Assembly: GCA_911728455.2 (NCBI GenBank)
Contig: OU452224.1
Location: 1,984,001-2,048,000 of the forward strand
DNA length: 64,000 nt
Source: Marthasterias glacialis
Taxonomy: Eukaryota > Echinodermata > Asteroidea > Forcipulatida > Asteriidae
Direction: 5' to 3'
A model generated the notes under the pieces. That model saw only the letters and a list, made by a program, of their open reading frames with translations, did not search any database and was not told where the DNA came from. Shown one piece after another: positions 13,623 to 24,849 of this stretch. Within the stretch, counting starts at the first letter, position 1. Each line of letters opens with the position of its first letter. Both the position numbers and the translations under genes were made by a program.

Positions 13623-15068
13623 CCAGTGGCCCAAATGCAACACTACACGTACATGTACATATCACGTACATTATCGTATCTCATTCATTATAATCCAAAT
13701 ATAGTACGAAGTGGTGTCATAAAGGTTTGGCCAACCACACATCAGCTGTTGAGATTTGCATAAATGCATAAAAATAAGTAGCTTGTTACGATATTTGCCC
13801 AAGTCTCAAGAGATTCTAAATATAAAGTTTAGACCTATATTTATAGGTAAGCAAAAATCTGTAGGGAGAATTTGTCAAATCAATGGACCTTCTAAATAGC
13901 TTCTGTAGTGTATAATAGTTTTAAAAAACATGTGTTTTTATATGCTTTATAATATTGACAGTCAAAAGGCAAGGTAATGTACATTGCTTAATAAGTTTGA
14001 TTTTACGCAATTGTATTTAGTTTCTTCATGAAACCTGGTCACAACTATAACGAACATTTTTAGGCCCTACAATTTTTGTTTATAGAGAAAAGTGAAAAGA
14101 AATCAATTTTTAACATTTCCGTTCTTTTGTGGCCCATGGTACTGTGAATCAAGATGTATGTCGAAGTCAGGAAACCTTTTAACGACTGACGTTTCAGCTG
14201 GAAGTTTCAGCTCACTACCCTTTGTCGTTAACGGGAAAATAGAGGCAACTCAGCCAAGAATCTACAGTTTGACGAAGATGACCTTCGCGTTCATCTTAAC
14301 GTGAAATATAGGCATATGGAAAAACTACTAGAGCATAATATGTGATTGTTCTATAATGAAAATTGTGTAACTCAAAGGGCGAAGAAGAAGATTCTACAAA
14401 ATGTTTGCAATCGATAACAAGAAAGCCAGGAAGATAAAACTGTTCCCATGGGAATACAAAAATAAAGTAATTGCCCAATGTCCTATTCAAAACTTAAAAT
14501 TGCTTTTGAATAGAATATAATTATAATTATAACATAATTACTTTTTACAAACTTGATTTATTTCAACTCACATAATTTCTTGATTCCTCGTTGACCACAC
14601 TGAATGGACTCAATCTGTAATTAGCTGGCTGTAACTCCACACGTCTCATTTCATTTCAACAATATCTGAAAATGGCGGTAAATTAGCAAACATCAACCAG
14701 ACAACCTTGCAATCTTTCAATGAGAACTTTTTTAAGTTATGAGAGATTTAGAGTTTTAGTTAAAGAGTGAAATGATTAGATTCCTAGCCTATATTTGAAA
14801 ACCTAATACGGAATTTTCAACCGGGTTAATTATCATCTTGGTTAAAAGTATAACTGATTGCATACCCAACCAAAGGTAATGGAGAGGGTTGGGGGAGCAT
14901 CCAAACCAGGTCTATCAGTCTGGTCCCTTTTGGAAATCAGGACAACTATGTGGGTAAACACAGGGTATCTGACAAAGATTGCCGATTAAGGTCTACAGCA
15001 AATATGCAAATATTTTATATATATATATGCATATATTATATATATACAGCAAATTAATGGTTGCAGCA

Positions 15069-15138
15069 GTGGCTTTGACCGGAACGCTGGAAAAGTCATG
15101 TTCTACCATAGCCGTAGCCGAAGTCGCTTGACTCGGAC
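15069..15138. repeat. Dispersed palindromic repeat, copy 2
   Basis: It shares GGCTTTGACCGGAACG, GAAAAGTC and CATAGCCGTAGCCGAAGTC with 6215-6335 but is shortened at its left arm. Confidence 0.65.
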
Positions 15139-15772
15139 CCGGCCCACCACTAACTCAAAACGATCACAAAGCGAGTCTAACAAATATTGCTGACGACATT
15201 GCCCAGTTTACGGCCAACCATTATCGTTATTACCAAACAGTTACATGATGTTGTTCGCGCCCAAGATGTCCTTGCCGACCAAATTAAACGGTGATAATTG
15301 AGCTACCGGGCAGGAAATTTAATGAACGGACAAACAAATCGCTGGCGGGTTCCCTCTCTGCATTTTCATATCAGAAAAACCTTGAGGGAAAAAAACAAAC
15401 TGGCTACCAGTCTCTTCAGCATAACTACGCCTTAAAGGAAAAGCACATCAATGGTAATTACTCTGGAACACAAATTGGGCGAAACTAATATCCAAACCTT
15501 TCAGTTAACAGAACTGCAACGCAATACTGTTCATTATGCTCTGTCAAATAACGGTTAGTAGCTATTCGTATCATTATGAGAATATATCATTAGATGCGTG
15601 TTGAACAGTTAGGCCTAAATGTAACACTAGTAAAGGATTTCAATATAAAACAATAAAATATGTCACCAGACAAACCATGAAACAACAAGTAAACTGTGAA
15701 AAAGCACATAACTTCCAATAAATACATATAATGAAATGAATTAGTTGCACATAATAATCATACTAGCTAACT

Positions 15773-15812
15773 TAATAATAATAATAATAATAATAATAAC
15801 AATAATAATAAA
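15773..15812 (+). repeat. ATA trinucleotide microsatellite
   Basis: About 13 units with one interruption (AAC). Confidence 0.95.
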
Positions 15813-16633
15813 TTGACAAATTGACTAAAGCAGACTCATGACAGAAAAAAGACTCAGTGTTTTAGTGCACGTCGTCCAGACACATTTAGTATAATTGATT
15901 TCAACACAAACCTTTAACACAATTGAGACCTTGGTGAGTTTTCCCCTTTAAGGTGATTACGCCAAACATAACGATCGATGTACGGAGGTTTTGCAAAACG
16001 GCCTTGTATACACACAGGCCTAAGTTTCGTTCAATACAAAGCTGTTAAGCAGAAATTATTCTTTAAAAGAATTATTTGCTAAGCGAAATTGACTCGGGAT
16101 TCATTCACAATCAACTCATAATTTTCCAGGTAACTTGGACCTCCCAAACTTAACTTTTCGTAATAAAATTACGCCTAGCAAAAAGAGACATGAAGCCATC
16201 TCAAATCCTTGAGAGTATGCAGCTCCGGCAGCCAAAATTTGCGCTTAGGAAGCTAATAAATTACACCAACAATCTCTGGCCTCGAAAGTACCCATCAGGA
16301 TTCCTGGACGATGGGAAGTTCTTACAGTTTAATGTGTTGATGCTCAAGGCCACACGTTCTGTAACGGGGCTCAAACCCTCACCCAATAAATTGTTACACA
16401 AGTAAAGTACTATAAGGACTATATTGTATATTATTTTCTCGTAGTTGAATTAAACAATTATAAAAACGCACCACTATGGATTGAGATTTACTAGAACTTG
16501 GATAATCAGTCTCATTAAAGCTGAAAGTTCAAAAGTTTTTTCCAGTGAATTTTCTCTTTACACGCTGTTGATTTCTACACACTGTAAGCATGACACTTGT
16601 ACAGTAAGGAAAACTTCATTTAAACGAAGTAAA

Positions 16634-16645
16634 GGGGGGGGGGGG
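16634..16645 (+). repeat. G12 tract
   Basis: An uninterrupted run of G. Similar runs are at 17784-17797 (14) and 56997-57007 (11), with C14 at 40944-40957. Read length at such tracts is error-prone. Confidence 0.9.
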
Positions 16646-17495
16646 TAAAATCTTAACGTTGGATTTGTGATCAGAATTTGTTTTTAAATAAAATACATTT
16701 TGGTCTGTTTCCCATGAAACGACATTACACAATCATTATTCTTTCACATCTCTGGTGTTACTTCTTGGTTGAAGTAGATGCAATTGATGTAAACAAGATT
16801 TATCAAAGGTAGACATATCGTTCTTTAAGACGATATTACCTTGAAGTATTGTCAAATCGAAACTGGCACCACAACAAATGAAAATGTGATAGTATATGTA
16901 AACACAGTCTGTTCTACTGTATATAATCCTTGATAGGATGGGTTAGATAAATTGATTTTTTTTTCAGTTAAAAAATCCTTGAAATGCTTTGTTCCCGGAC
17001 TACAAACACAGAGCTTAAAATGATAATGTTTTATAGTTAGTTAGTTATTTTATTAACATCTCTACGCGCTTATACAAGTTAATATATCTTCTCCAAGAAA
17101 ACAACCAGGGGTATAAAATGACCAGTGACTCAGGCGTTTGCTAGTATGCCGGGAGGGTCACCCATTCAAGTATGGAGGTACCTCTAAGGTGCAATGGGTT
17201 ACCCATTTATTGCATAACACTCAGATAAAAAGAACAAACCAAGGTGAATTAGAAGCTCAACTCTGGTTATGTCTGGGCATCTGAGTATACAATAAGCGTT
17301 AGAATCTGCGCCAAATGCGGGACCTCGAAGGTCGAAATTGATAGACAACAATGGTGCAGTAACTCTTACCTCCAAAGAAGAGCTACGCGTTTTGAACTTA
17401 ATTTTAAACATTGTTCAATTACCTAAAAATATACATTTAATAGATCTGGTCGCAAAAAGTCGCAAAAAGTGACTTAGCACAAACCCCCAAAATGC

Positions 17496-17640
17496 TTAGC
17501 AGAACAAGACTAACAGCCAAAATGCCATGTTACATGTACAATTGGGACTGGTTTCCTGCTCATTTTTGCTTAGCAGAAATTTGTTAAGCAACATTTTCTG
17601 CTTAAACAGCTGAAATTGGCCCCTGATCTTAAAGAAGCAT
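17496..17640. repeat. Repeat with TTAGCAGAAA / TTTCTGCTTAA units
   Basis: TGCTTAGCAGAAATTTGTTAAG and TTTTCTGCTTAAACAGC recur. Related fragments GTTAAGCAGAAAT lie near 16045 and 23665. A dispersed family. Confidence 0.45.
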
Positions 17641-17783
17641 ATCGATTCAGTCATGGCTGTAATAAAATTCACATTTTGCCCTGGGTAAAGGAAACAAACT
17701 GCATACATTAGGCCTTTTGCTATTTAGGCCTACAGTATGACGAAAATAGAGATTGACAGCGGGGAGGATTTATAGCAGAGGAT

Positions 17784-17797
17784 GGGGGGGGGGGGGG
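17784..17797 (+). repeat. G14 tract
   Basis: An uninterrupted run of G, the longest in the window on this strand. Confidence 0.9.
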
Positions 17798-18099
17798 CTT
17801 CAAACGAGGCTCCTTCACCAACTGGTAGAACTTTATTTCTGAGTCTGCTCCAAAGAAATATACATCCATCATTAAAATGTTGAAAAATATATTCATTAGA
17901 TAGGCGTATGCGTTTGAACGTAACCATTGCGAGGTTTCCGGTGTAATTAATGTAATCTAACGAAGTTATAAAGCCGTAACCAGACAAATGAAGACCAAGG
18001 CAAATGCATAAATACAGGTTAAACAACGAAGATACGGGTATTGCTGATTTTTGTCTTTTAAATGATTGACAAATGGTAGGCCTACACCATGCCTTTAAA

Positions 18100-18330
18100 T
18101 ACGGCTACTCAAGAATCTTGTCTGCAAGTGTTGCTAGCCGATGAAACAACGCAGTCTGTTTGACCTTCGTGAGTATACAGAGGGCGGGGCTAGCGGGATG
18201 GAAGGTGCGTTTGCACAAGAAACCGAGAATTTCTGGCGAGGCCGCGCCGTCTGATTTGCAACAAGGACACAATCTGCCCACTCGTTGTTAATAGCCGCAA
18301 GGCCGAATCTTCGTTCTCAGCCTTAGTAAC
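18100..18330. promoter_or_regulatory. CpG-richer patch with a GC box
   Basis: GGGCGGGGC at 18182-18190 within a stretch with several CpGs (GGCCGCGCCG near 18240). It could be a promoter, but no gene is recognised on either side. Confidence 0.2.
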
Positions 18331-18612
18331 CGAAAAATAAAAAAATAAAATAAAAAGCTGCATCATCAATCGGTATAAAACTCAAGGGGTAGCTTGGGTC
18401 AGCGAAGGTTAAATATAAACCTAAAAGATGTCACTCATGCAAAGTTACTAAACATTTAGGCTCATCATTTTTCATAGCATCACTTTTTAAACGAATCCGT
18501 CCCTCTTTCTCTAAACTTTGATATATCTTGAACGCGTCCCGTTTTGCTCAATGTGTTTGATGTTTTGTGTACTAATGGCTCATGAAGTTTTTTCTTGTTC
18601 TCTCTTAAATAG

Positions 18613-18729
18613 TTAGATTGAAACCCACTCTTATTCGATTGAAACTCACTCTTTCCGATTGAGGCAGGGACAAAATCAAGTTAAGTTTGTCCCTAGTTTC
18701 AATCTAATAGAGTAAATTTCAATCGAAAA
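18613..18729. repeat. Nested inverted repeat (hairpin)
   Basis: TTAGATTGAAAC (18613-18624) pairs with GTTTCAATCTAA (18696-18707), and AGGGACAAA (18666-18674) pairs with TTTGTCCCT (18686-18694). TTCGATTGAAA units repeat on both sides. Likely a MITE remnant. Confidence 0.6.
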
Positions 18730-19984
18730 CTTTAACAGAGGTGTCTTTGTTATAATTAGTGGGTTCAGAAATGCACTGTCCCGTACGCAGATAAGTTGGC
18801 CCCTCAAGTGGTCTGTGATGTAAGATAGCTCTGCTATTATTATATAGAGTTGACTTCTGATTATGCAATGAAGTTAAAAGTTGTCATATATTTGTCACAT
18901 ACAGTTCTATCTACAAATACGGGACATTTTTTCAAATTTTGTCCCAAAACCAAGCACCACCGAAATGCTCTTGAAATAGGAAATGGAAAATGCGCTTCCA
19001 AAACGGCCCAAATGACGAGCTAAACCAAGACGAGTTTCTAATTTTAATGCAAATACTATGAAACGCCAAAAAGGCAAAACCATGTCTCAATGTAATCGAT
19101 ACAGGTCGTAGACTTACGTCCTGGTATTGAGTAATATATAAGGCAACTTGCCAAGGACTTTTTGTTATCGTCTCCATGGCTGGCTGTAACACATCAATAT
19201 ATTATCTACAGCTGAGGGATGCATCACTGATACTCGGCACTCAGCTGCGATTGATAACGCAGGCGACGGGCACCAATGATGACGAGTTTGTTTTTAGTAG
19301 CTCGTCGATGACCCAGATATTTATTTATGGGACCAAGGTCACAAAACGAGCTGCTCTCCTATAACGCATCAGTGTATAGAGTATTATACCACGTTTACCT
19401 TGTAGTGTTAAATATTATAAAATAGGTGAATAAAGACATTAGGAAATCCAGCCATTGTTCCAACACAGAATGGTTAAATTGAGTTAAAGAGCCACCATTT
19501 ATTTCCAAAGAAAGGCCAATCTATATAGTTTGCAAAAGATAAAGGATAATATTTAGGTCTATATCTAGAATTACATTTGGTATTATGTATTTTTTTTATA
19601 ACATCAAACTGCGGAGCAATAAATCAGTGGGCCATGCCCTATGGAGTGAGTTTGTATGATATATTCAAATGACTGGCTCCTTACAGAATAGTGTTAACAA
19701 CTACAAAATATATTAATTTATAAATACAAACATACATCATGCCATATAAAAGCAGTTCTTGACAAATGCTGCATTAACCAAGTTTCCGGTGTTATTTATG
19801 TACTATTTAGGGGATTTCTGTTTTTAAACAGCATAGTGGTCACATTATTCTGCTGTCCAAGGGCACTCTTTTGTTTTGGTTTTGATTTTAAACTGAAATC
19901 TTTGTTTAATAATGGGATAGATTGAAAGGATAACAGAGGTTCTGCCTGAAGGACAACTGTACTGTTTGATCTTGTTTTGGGTGG

Positions 19985-20170
19985 GGTTGGGCTGATTGGG
20001 ATTGTCTGACTGGATTCGTACCCATGCCCAGAGGGATGATTGTAAAGGCTGTGAAACCGAGGCAGCCAGTAAAGTAATGTGGTCCCTCATCGTCGCCGTC
20101 CGTGCATGTATTGCCGTATGTGGCATACAGGGAACGCGACATAATGGCCGCTGCAAGCATGCAAAGGTAC
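19985..20170 (-). repeat. SINE-like fragment
   Basis: The minus strand contains GGCATGGGTACGAATCCAG, similar to a B-box region, within a GC-richer patch. Overlapping open frames are shadows. Confidence 0.35.
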
Positions 20171-20199
20171 AACTACGACTCAAAGACACTACAACATTT

Positions 20200-21950
20200 C
20201 AGTTTGGTCTCCAACTTATTTTACAGTTCTGCTTTCCTCTTTTATTGTAATACACCAACAACACAATAAGAGAGATTTTACAACAATTACACAAGACGCA
20301 AAGGAAAACTTCCTAGTAATAAAATCGCTGAATCTTCTTTGCGAAATAAGACTCCTGTTAATAAGCTTTTTTTTTAATTCACACAATGATCCGGGAAAAC
20401 AAAAACCGAGTAATATTTCACATAGACACGAACACAACTTTATCTTAAGAATTCAATATATTATTATTTCGAGATCATGTAAACCTCTTATTACTAGCGC
20501 TACATATTTACAAGTTTATTCAAATCTTCGACTCTTTATTTTAGTCAATTGTAAAATAACGACGGTAGCCTCCAGTAGGTTAGATTGATTCAAGTGGCCG
20601 GTATTGTTAGCACTGAATGAATTACTGAGATTTCTGACTGGAAAAGCATCTAGCTTTCGTGTGATACCTTCTTTTAAGAGTTCAGAATTGCACTCTTAAT
20701 TAAAAGAGGGTTGGGACGGGTAATAAAGCTTGGGGGGTAATAAAGCTACCCGGCACTTTTCTCTAATCCAGGAGCAATTCATTTCTCTTTTATTAGAACG
20801 GGACCCTCCGAACAACTATTGGAAATTACAATTTGTCTAACTTACGGACGACCAGTCGACGTGTTCCCGGACTCATCCCAAAAAGAAAATAACAGTCTTC
20901 CGTCGTTTTCGTGGTACCATTTTATTGGTACTCTTCACTTAACGATAGAAATGAAAAACGCCAAATACTGAGATCATAAGAACTTCATCACCAACACTTT
21001 ATCGTGTTGGATTAACAGGTATACAAACACATTGCCAACTTGGGAAAAAACGCAACACAAATATCTTCAAGTTTAAATATTTATACACTATAACTGTTCT
21101 GAAGTATACAACTACAAATAAACACAAGCAGTATTTCAGATTGGCTTGGCTTCCCAGTAACAACAAATATTTTGGTTTTTATTCTTTAGAATCGTTTTTT
21201 TTCTGTCTTCAAAATATTGTTTATTGCAGCCAAATTCTTCCCTCTCTTCGTCTTTCACTAAGGAACATTGATCGTTAGCATAAAGCGATATTTCAGTAAA
21301 AAGTCACGCACTTACTTAATTGGCTGTCAAACCTTGATGAACTCATTTCACACCTATCAGAGAAAGTCTTTTTTTCTATTCAGTTTCATTTTGTTCAACT
21401 GCACCAATAACAGACATTTCTACCAGTTTTGGGAATCCATCTTGAAAATATAAGACACAAAATAAGGCATAATAATCAAGCAGAACGGCTCCACATTATT
21501 CTCTAATCATAAATAGTATTTTACTAATCACAATAAATAAAATAGGTCTTTTTATCAACCCACACAACTTTTCTTTATACAGCCGCTCCATCCTGGAACG
21601 TCTCAAAATATACCATTTTTCGAAAACACTTCTCTTGTCCTCGTTACATCACACTGGGGAATACAAAAACTAAACAAATCATTTTGGAAACTCTTTAAAT
21701 AAGAGTCACACAAAACACTTTTGGTTGAAAAAAAATTAAAACTAGTTCAATTCGATCTGTTTCCTAAACGGCAACATTGTATGGGTACTACTACATAGTA
21801 GCATAAGACTATTGGAACACAAAAAAAAGATTTTTGTTTTCTTTTGAAATTATACTAAAACTATTTCTTTTAACAAAGAGTACACATATTTTCTGCTATT
21901 TCTGTTGAAGTTATTTTCCTTGTCTTTCATTGCGATGTAACAACATTAGA
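20200..21950. other. Flank; nothing recognised
   Basis: AT-rich. GGGTAATAAAGCT occurs twice near 20719 and 20737. No gene is recognised. Confidence 0.4.
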
Positions 21951-21989
21951 ACATAAACCCTTGTGTACTGGCGGGACTGCTCTGGTCAG

Positions 21990-22214
21990 CCTGCCAAATC
22001 GAAAAGGGTAAAATGGCCAGACTGTCCAAGCGGCCCCAATGAAGCCATTGGCAAACATGAAAAGATACAATCCAAATGGTTTAGCCACTATGAAAAAACA
22101 GAGGCCAAAAAGGAAGATAGCTGTGGCACTCCAATGAATCCTTCACAACAAGTAGATGGCCACAGTGGGCAGGTTTACCCATCTGATGTTAGTGCAAAGC
22201 TGGCCTCCAGTTTG
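21990..22214 (+). CDS. Weak candidate plus-strand exon, function unknown
   Basis: An open frame of 75 codons sits between an acceptor-like GCTCTGGTCAG (AG at 21988-21989) and a near-perfect donor TTTG|GTAAGT (22214|22215). It is in phase 0 at both ends and 225 nt long. The peptide is rich in Lys, Ser, Gln and Pro and matches no family I know. The frame has no ATG at its left end. It lies tail-to-tail with NR0B. It may be chance, an lncRNA exon or part of an unseen gene. Confidence 0.2.
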
Positions 22215-22274
22215 GTAAGTGGACACAATAGTGAGGTTTGTATCAGCCAGACTTTGAACCGAACTTTATGTTAA

Positions 22275-23583
22275 TTTTGCAAACCGGATCAAAAAACAGT
22301 ATGTAAATGTCTTAGACTTTAGACTGAGTGGCTCCTTCGCCTTATACCAATCAATCCAGTGTCGATGATCATGTGTTAGATGAGACATGATATAACACTA
22401 TTCATTGCATCACAAATACATTACACTCAGTGACTTTCAGTCAGGAAAATACTACAGATAATGACACACACAGACATAAAATATGCTATCGTTAAGAAAA
22501 CTCCAAAAAACCTCTGTACATTCCTCATGACTTGTTTACATCTATAGGTGGGAAAAAAGTTACTGTACATATATGACAATGACCTAACATCATCCGTTGG
22601 TCATTTTAAATAAATAAACATTTGCTCAAATCACCAGTGTGCATAGATTTCCAAAGCCCCTTTTTAAATTGAATATTTGTTTCCCCCACGATATTTAGGT
22701 CAATTTTAAAATTGTCTATTTGTAACCACATATATTTTCAGATTTATTTCTCAGATTCAAATTTAAAAGTGTCCGAAAACAAATTAGTATCAATAGCTGC
22801 ATCTGTTTGTTTGTTTTTCATTCTCAATTTTAACTGTGCCAACTGTTGAATTTATCTTACTATGAAAATATGATGCTAAAGGAATCGGTGCATGAATTTA
22901 TTGCACCGGATGCCAATTTCATAGCTGACAAAACCGCTAAGCACATTTCAATGGTTACCAGGAGAGAGATCTTATGCAGAACCAATAGTTAAACTTGTTA
23001 CAATTGCGATTTTTGGTCATGATGAGTTTTAAATATACCAAACTCTTGATTTCTACTTCAATAATGTTCAAAACACCTAGCAGGAAAAATGCTTGCTTCT
23101 TTTAAACTAGAAACCTACTCAAGTTTGTTTTATGTCACATTTATGTGCAATAAAATACACTGATCTAATTTTCACATTCTGACAATAAAAGATTGCAGGC
23201 TTATAGGGACCTTTTTCATGCTGATGATTCCACCATAACATACACAGGAAGAACACAAGGCTGCCTGGGAAATAGGCTGGTCCCTTTGAAGTGTAGGCTA
23301 TCAATGAGATGACTACAAACAGGAAACCAACATGGATAGCCCCCCAGCATGATAAAGGTCTATAGCCACTTTATTCCTTCACTAGAAATGCTAGACACAG
23401 TTGTTTATGCGTAAAATATCACTTTGTACATGTATATGTATCTTTGAATTATCTGTGTAGAAATATTGGTCATAAAAGTCGGTGGCAAAGGTGGGCAATA
23501 TGACATGTATGCAAGATTGAAATCTACTTGGGTTTGGTCAGTTCTACTTACATCCGGCCATTCTTAAGTTTGACTTAATTTCT
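22275..23583. other. NR0B 3' flank; nothing recognised
   Basis: AT-rich DNA with extra minus-strand AATAAA motifs and a GTTAAGCAGAAA repeat fragment near 23665 just beyond it. No gene is seen. Confidence 0.4.
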
Positions 23584-24091
23584 TTTATTCTTAATCTTAT
23601 AATTTGAAAATAAACTTTGACTTTTTTCAAAGTGAACAAAATTGTTTAACATTGGTAAAGCAATATGTTAAGCAGAAATTCTGGCTTTGAAAGCTAATTC
23701 AGATCAAATAAACTGATGGCGGTAAAAACTGTCTGAACAAAAAATCAAGACAAAACCTGCCACTGGCATATATATTTCAAAATCAATTATTTTTTATCAT
23801 CTGAAAGGCACTGCCCTTTCCGTAAACAATTAACCAGAAAAAACCTGCAGGTGAATTGACAAACAGTGTTTCGGTTAACCATAAGTGCAACATATAGTTC
23901 AAGAGTTTTTAATTTAAGACAAATTAAAAAAGCGAACCTATTTTTCTTTGGTTCGAGATAAGAAACAAATGAGGGAATTGACCATCAAACCCAAGATAGA
24001 TAAACTATAAAGACTTCTCTCTCTATGCATCACATCAAAATCTTATTCTTTTTAAATGTTATCATCTTTTAAGTTTGCCGCATCCTCCTGA
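23584..24091 (-). other. Assumed NR0B 3' UTR with candidate poly(A) signals
   Basis: Downstream of the stop codon, the minus strand carries an ATTAAA variant at 23913-23908 and a canonical AATAAA at 23589-23584. Either would give a 3' UTR of about 0.2-0.55 kb. Further AATAAA copies occur to the left (near 23.37, 22.90 and 22.74 kb), so the true end cannot be fixed from sequence alone. Confidence 0.35.
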
Positions 24092-24333
24092 TCAGCGAAC
24101 GGCCAGCATCTGCTCCAGCAGGTCCTCCATGGACACGGCCCCAATGAGGTCACGGAAGAAGAGCTGCGTGATGACGCGGGAACGGATGTTGCGCAAAGGG
24201 GGAAGACTGAGGAGTACGCGGGCAAAGCGCAGGGGGTCCTGGGGGTGCATGGATGCCACGTACTCGCTCAATCGCAGCTGGGCTTCACTTTGTAAAGCTT
24301 CAACCATAGCTGGGTCTACCAGGCCTGGAATAT
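24092..24333 (-). CDS. NR0B: NR0B last coding exon: C-terminal LBD helices and AF-2 segment
   Basis: This completes the gene whose main exon lies 36.75 kb upstream. The acceptor reads TTCCTCTGTACAG (AG at 24335-24334) after a pyrimidine-rich tract. The exon's first two bases complete the GAT (Asp) codon split by the intron, restoring FNP-D-IPGL, the same junction as FNPDVPGL in vertebrate DAX-1 and SHP. It encodes residues 247-326. LFFRDLIG at about 304-311 and SMEDLLEQML at about 314-323 match the LFFRPIIG and SMDDMMLEML segments of DAX-1. This region forms the last LBD helices and the AF-2-like helix, needed for repression in the vertebrate proteins. The frame ends with TGA at 24094-24092, three residues after the AF-2 segment, as is typical. 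The exon is clearly richer in GC than its surroundings. Confidence 0.95.
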
Positions 24334-24696
24334 CTGTACAGAGGAAGACAGAAAAAAACAAAGCAAAAATACATTACTGGGTGCACCATACACACAATTC
24401 TATTTTGAATTGAAAAACATTGAAATCATCCTTCCCACTGAACAAAACTCCCTCATAAGATCCAACTTAAAATGACTTGAATGTTTTGACATTTGAAGGT
24501 GATGATTTATAGTGAGAGTACTTAAACCTAAAACAGAAACTGTTTGTATTATTTTAGCCTTTCAAAATACAACAAAATCTGCAACAATAACCTTCGGAGA
24601 TTATTGATTGCTCTGGTAAGACTCGACTTTGTGGCTACAGTTCCTCATACAGACTGGATTATTGCATTGCGATAATCGTGCATTTGCCGAGGTGAA

Positions 24697-24845
24697 ATAT
24701 ACCCTACCCGATATGCTGCAGAGGGAGTCCCCCAAAAAATGTTCCCATACTCTTCCCCTCTTGTACAGAAGTAACCCCCCCCTAAAATCCTCAAAAGAAT
24801 TTCAGAGATTTCCAGAACACAATGAAGACACAATAGGAGGGGGGG
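24697..24845 (+). repeat. Dispersed repeat, copy 1
   Basis: About 145 bp closely similar, in reverse orientation, to 38551-38690. Shared blocks include CTCTTCCCCTCTTGTACAGA and AGAACACAATGAAGACACAA. It ends in a G-run at 24839-24847 and lies only about 360 bp upstream of the last NR0B exon's acceptor. Confidence 0.9.
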
Positions 24846-24849
24846 GGCA

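Larger units (their letters stand above)
13650..18090. other. Flank with repeats only
   Basis: It holds the microsatellites, G-runs and dispersed repeats listed separately. No gene is recognised. Confidence 0.4.

Noticed and set aside
19845..20250. Overlapping frames on both strands (84-114 residues)
   Set aside because: They are three competing frames in a SINE-like patch with no family match.
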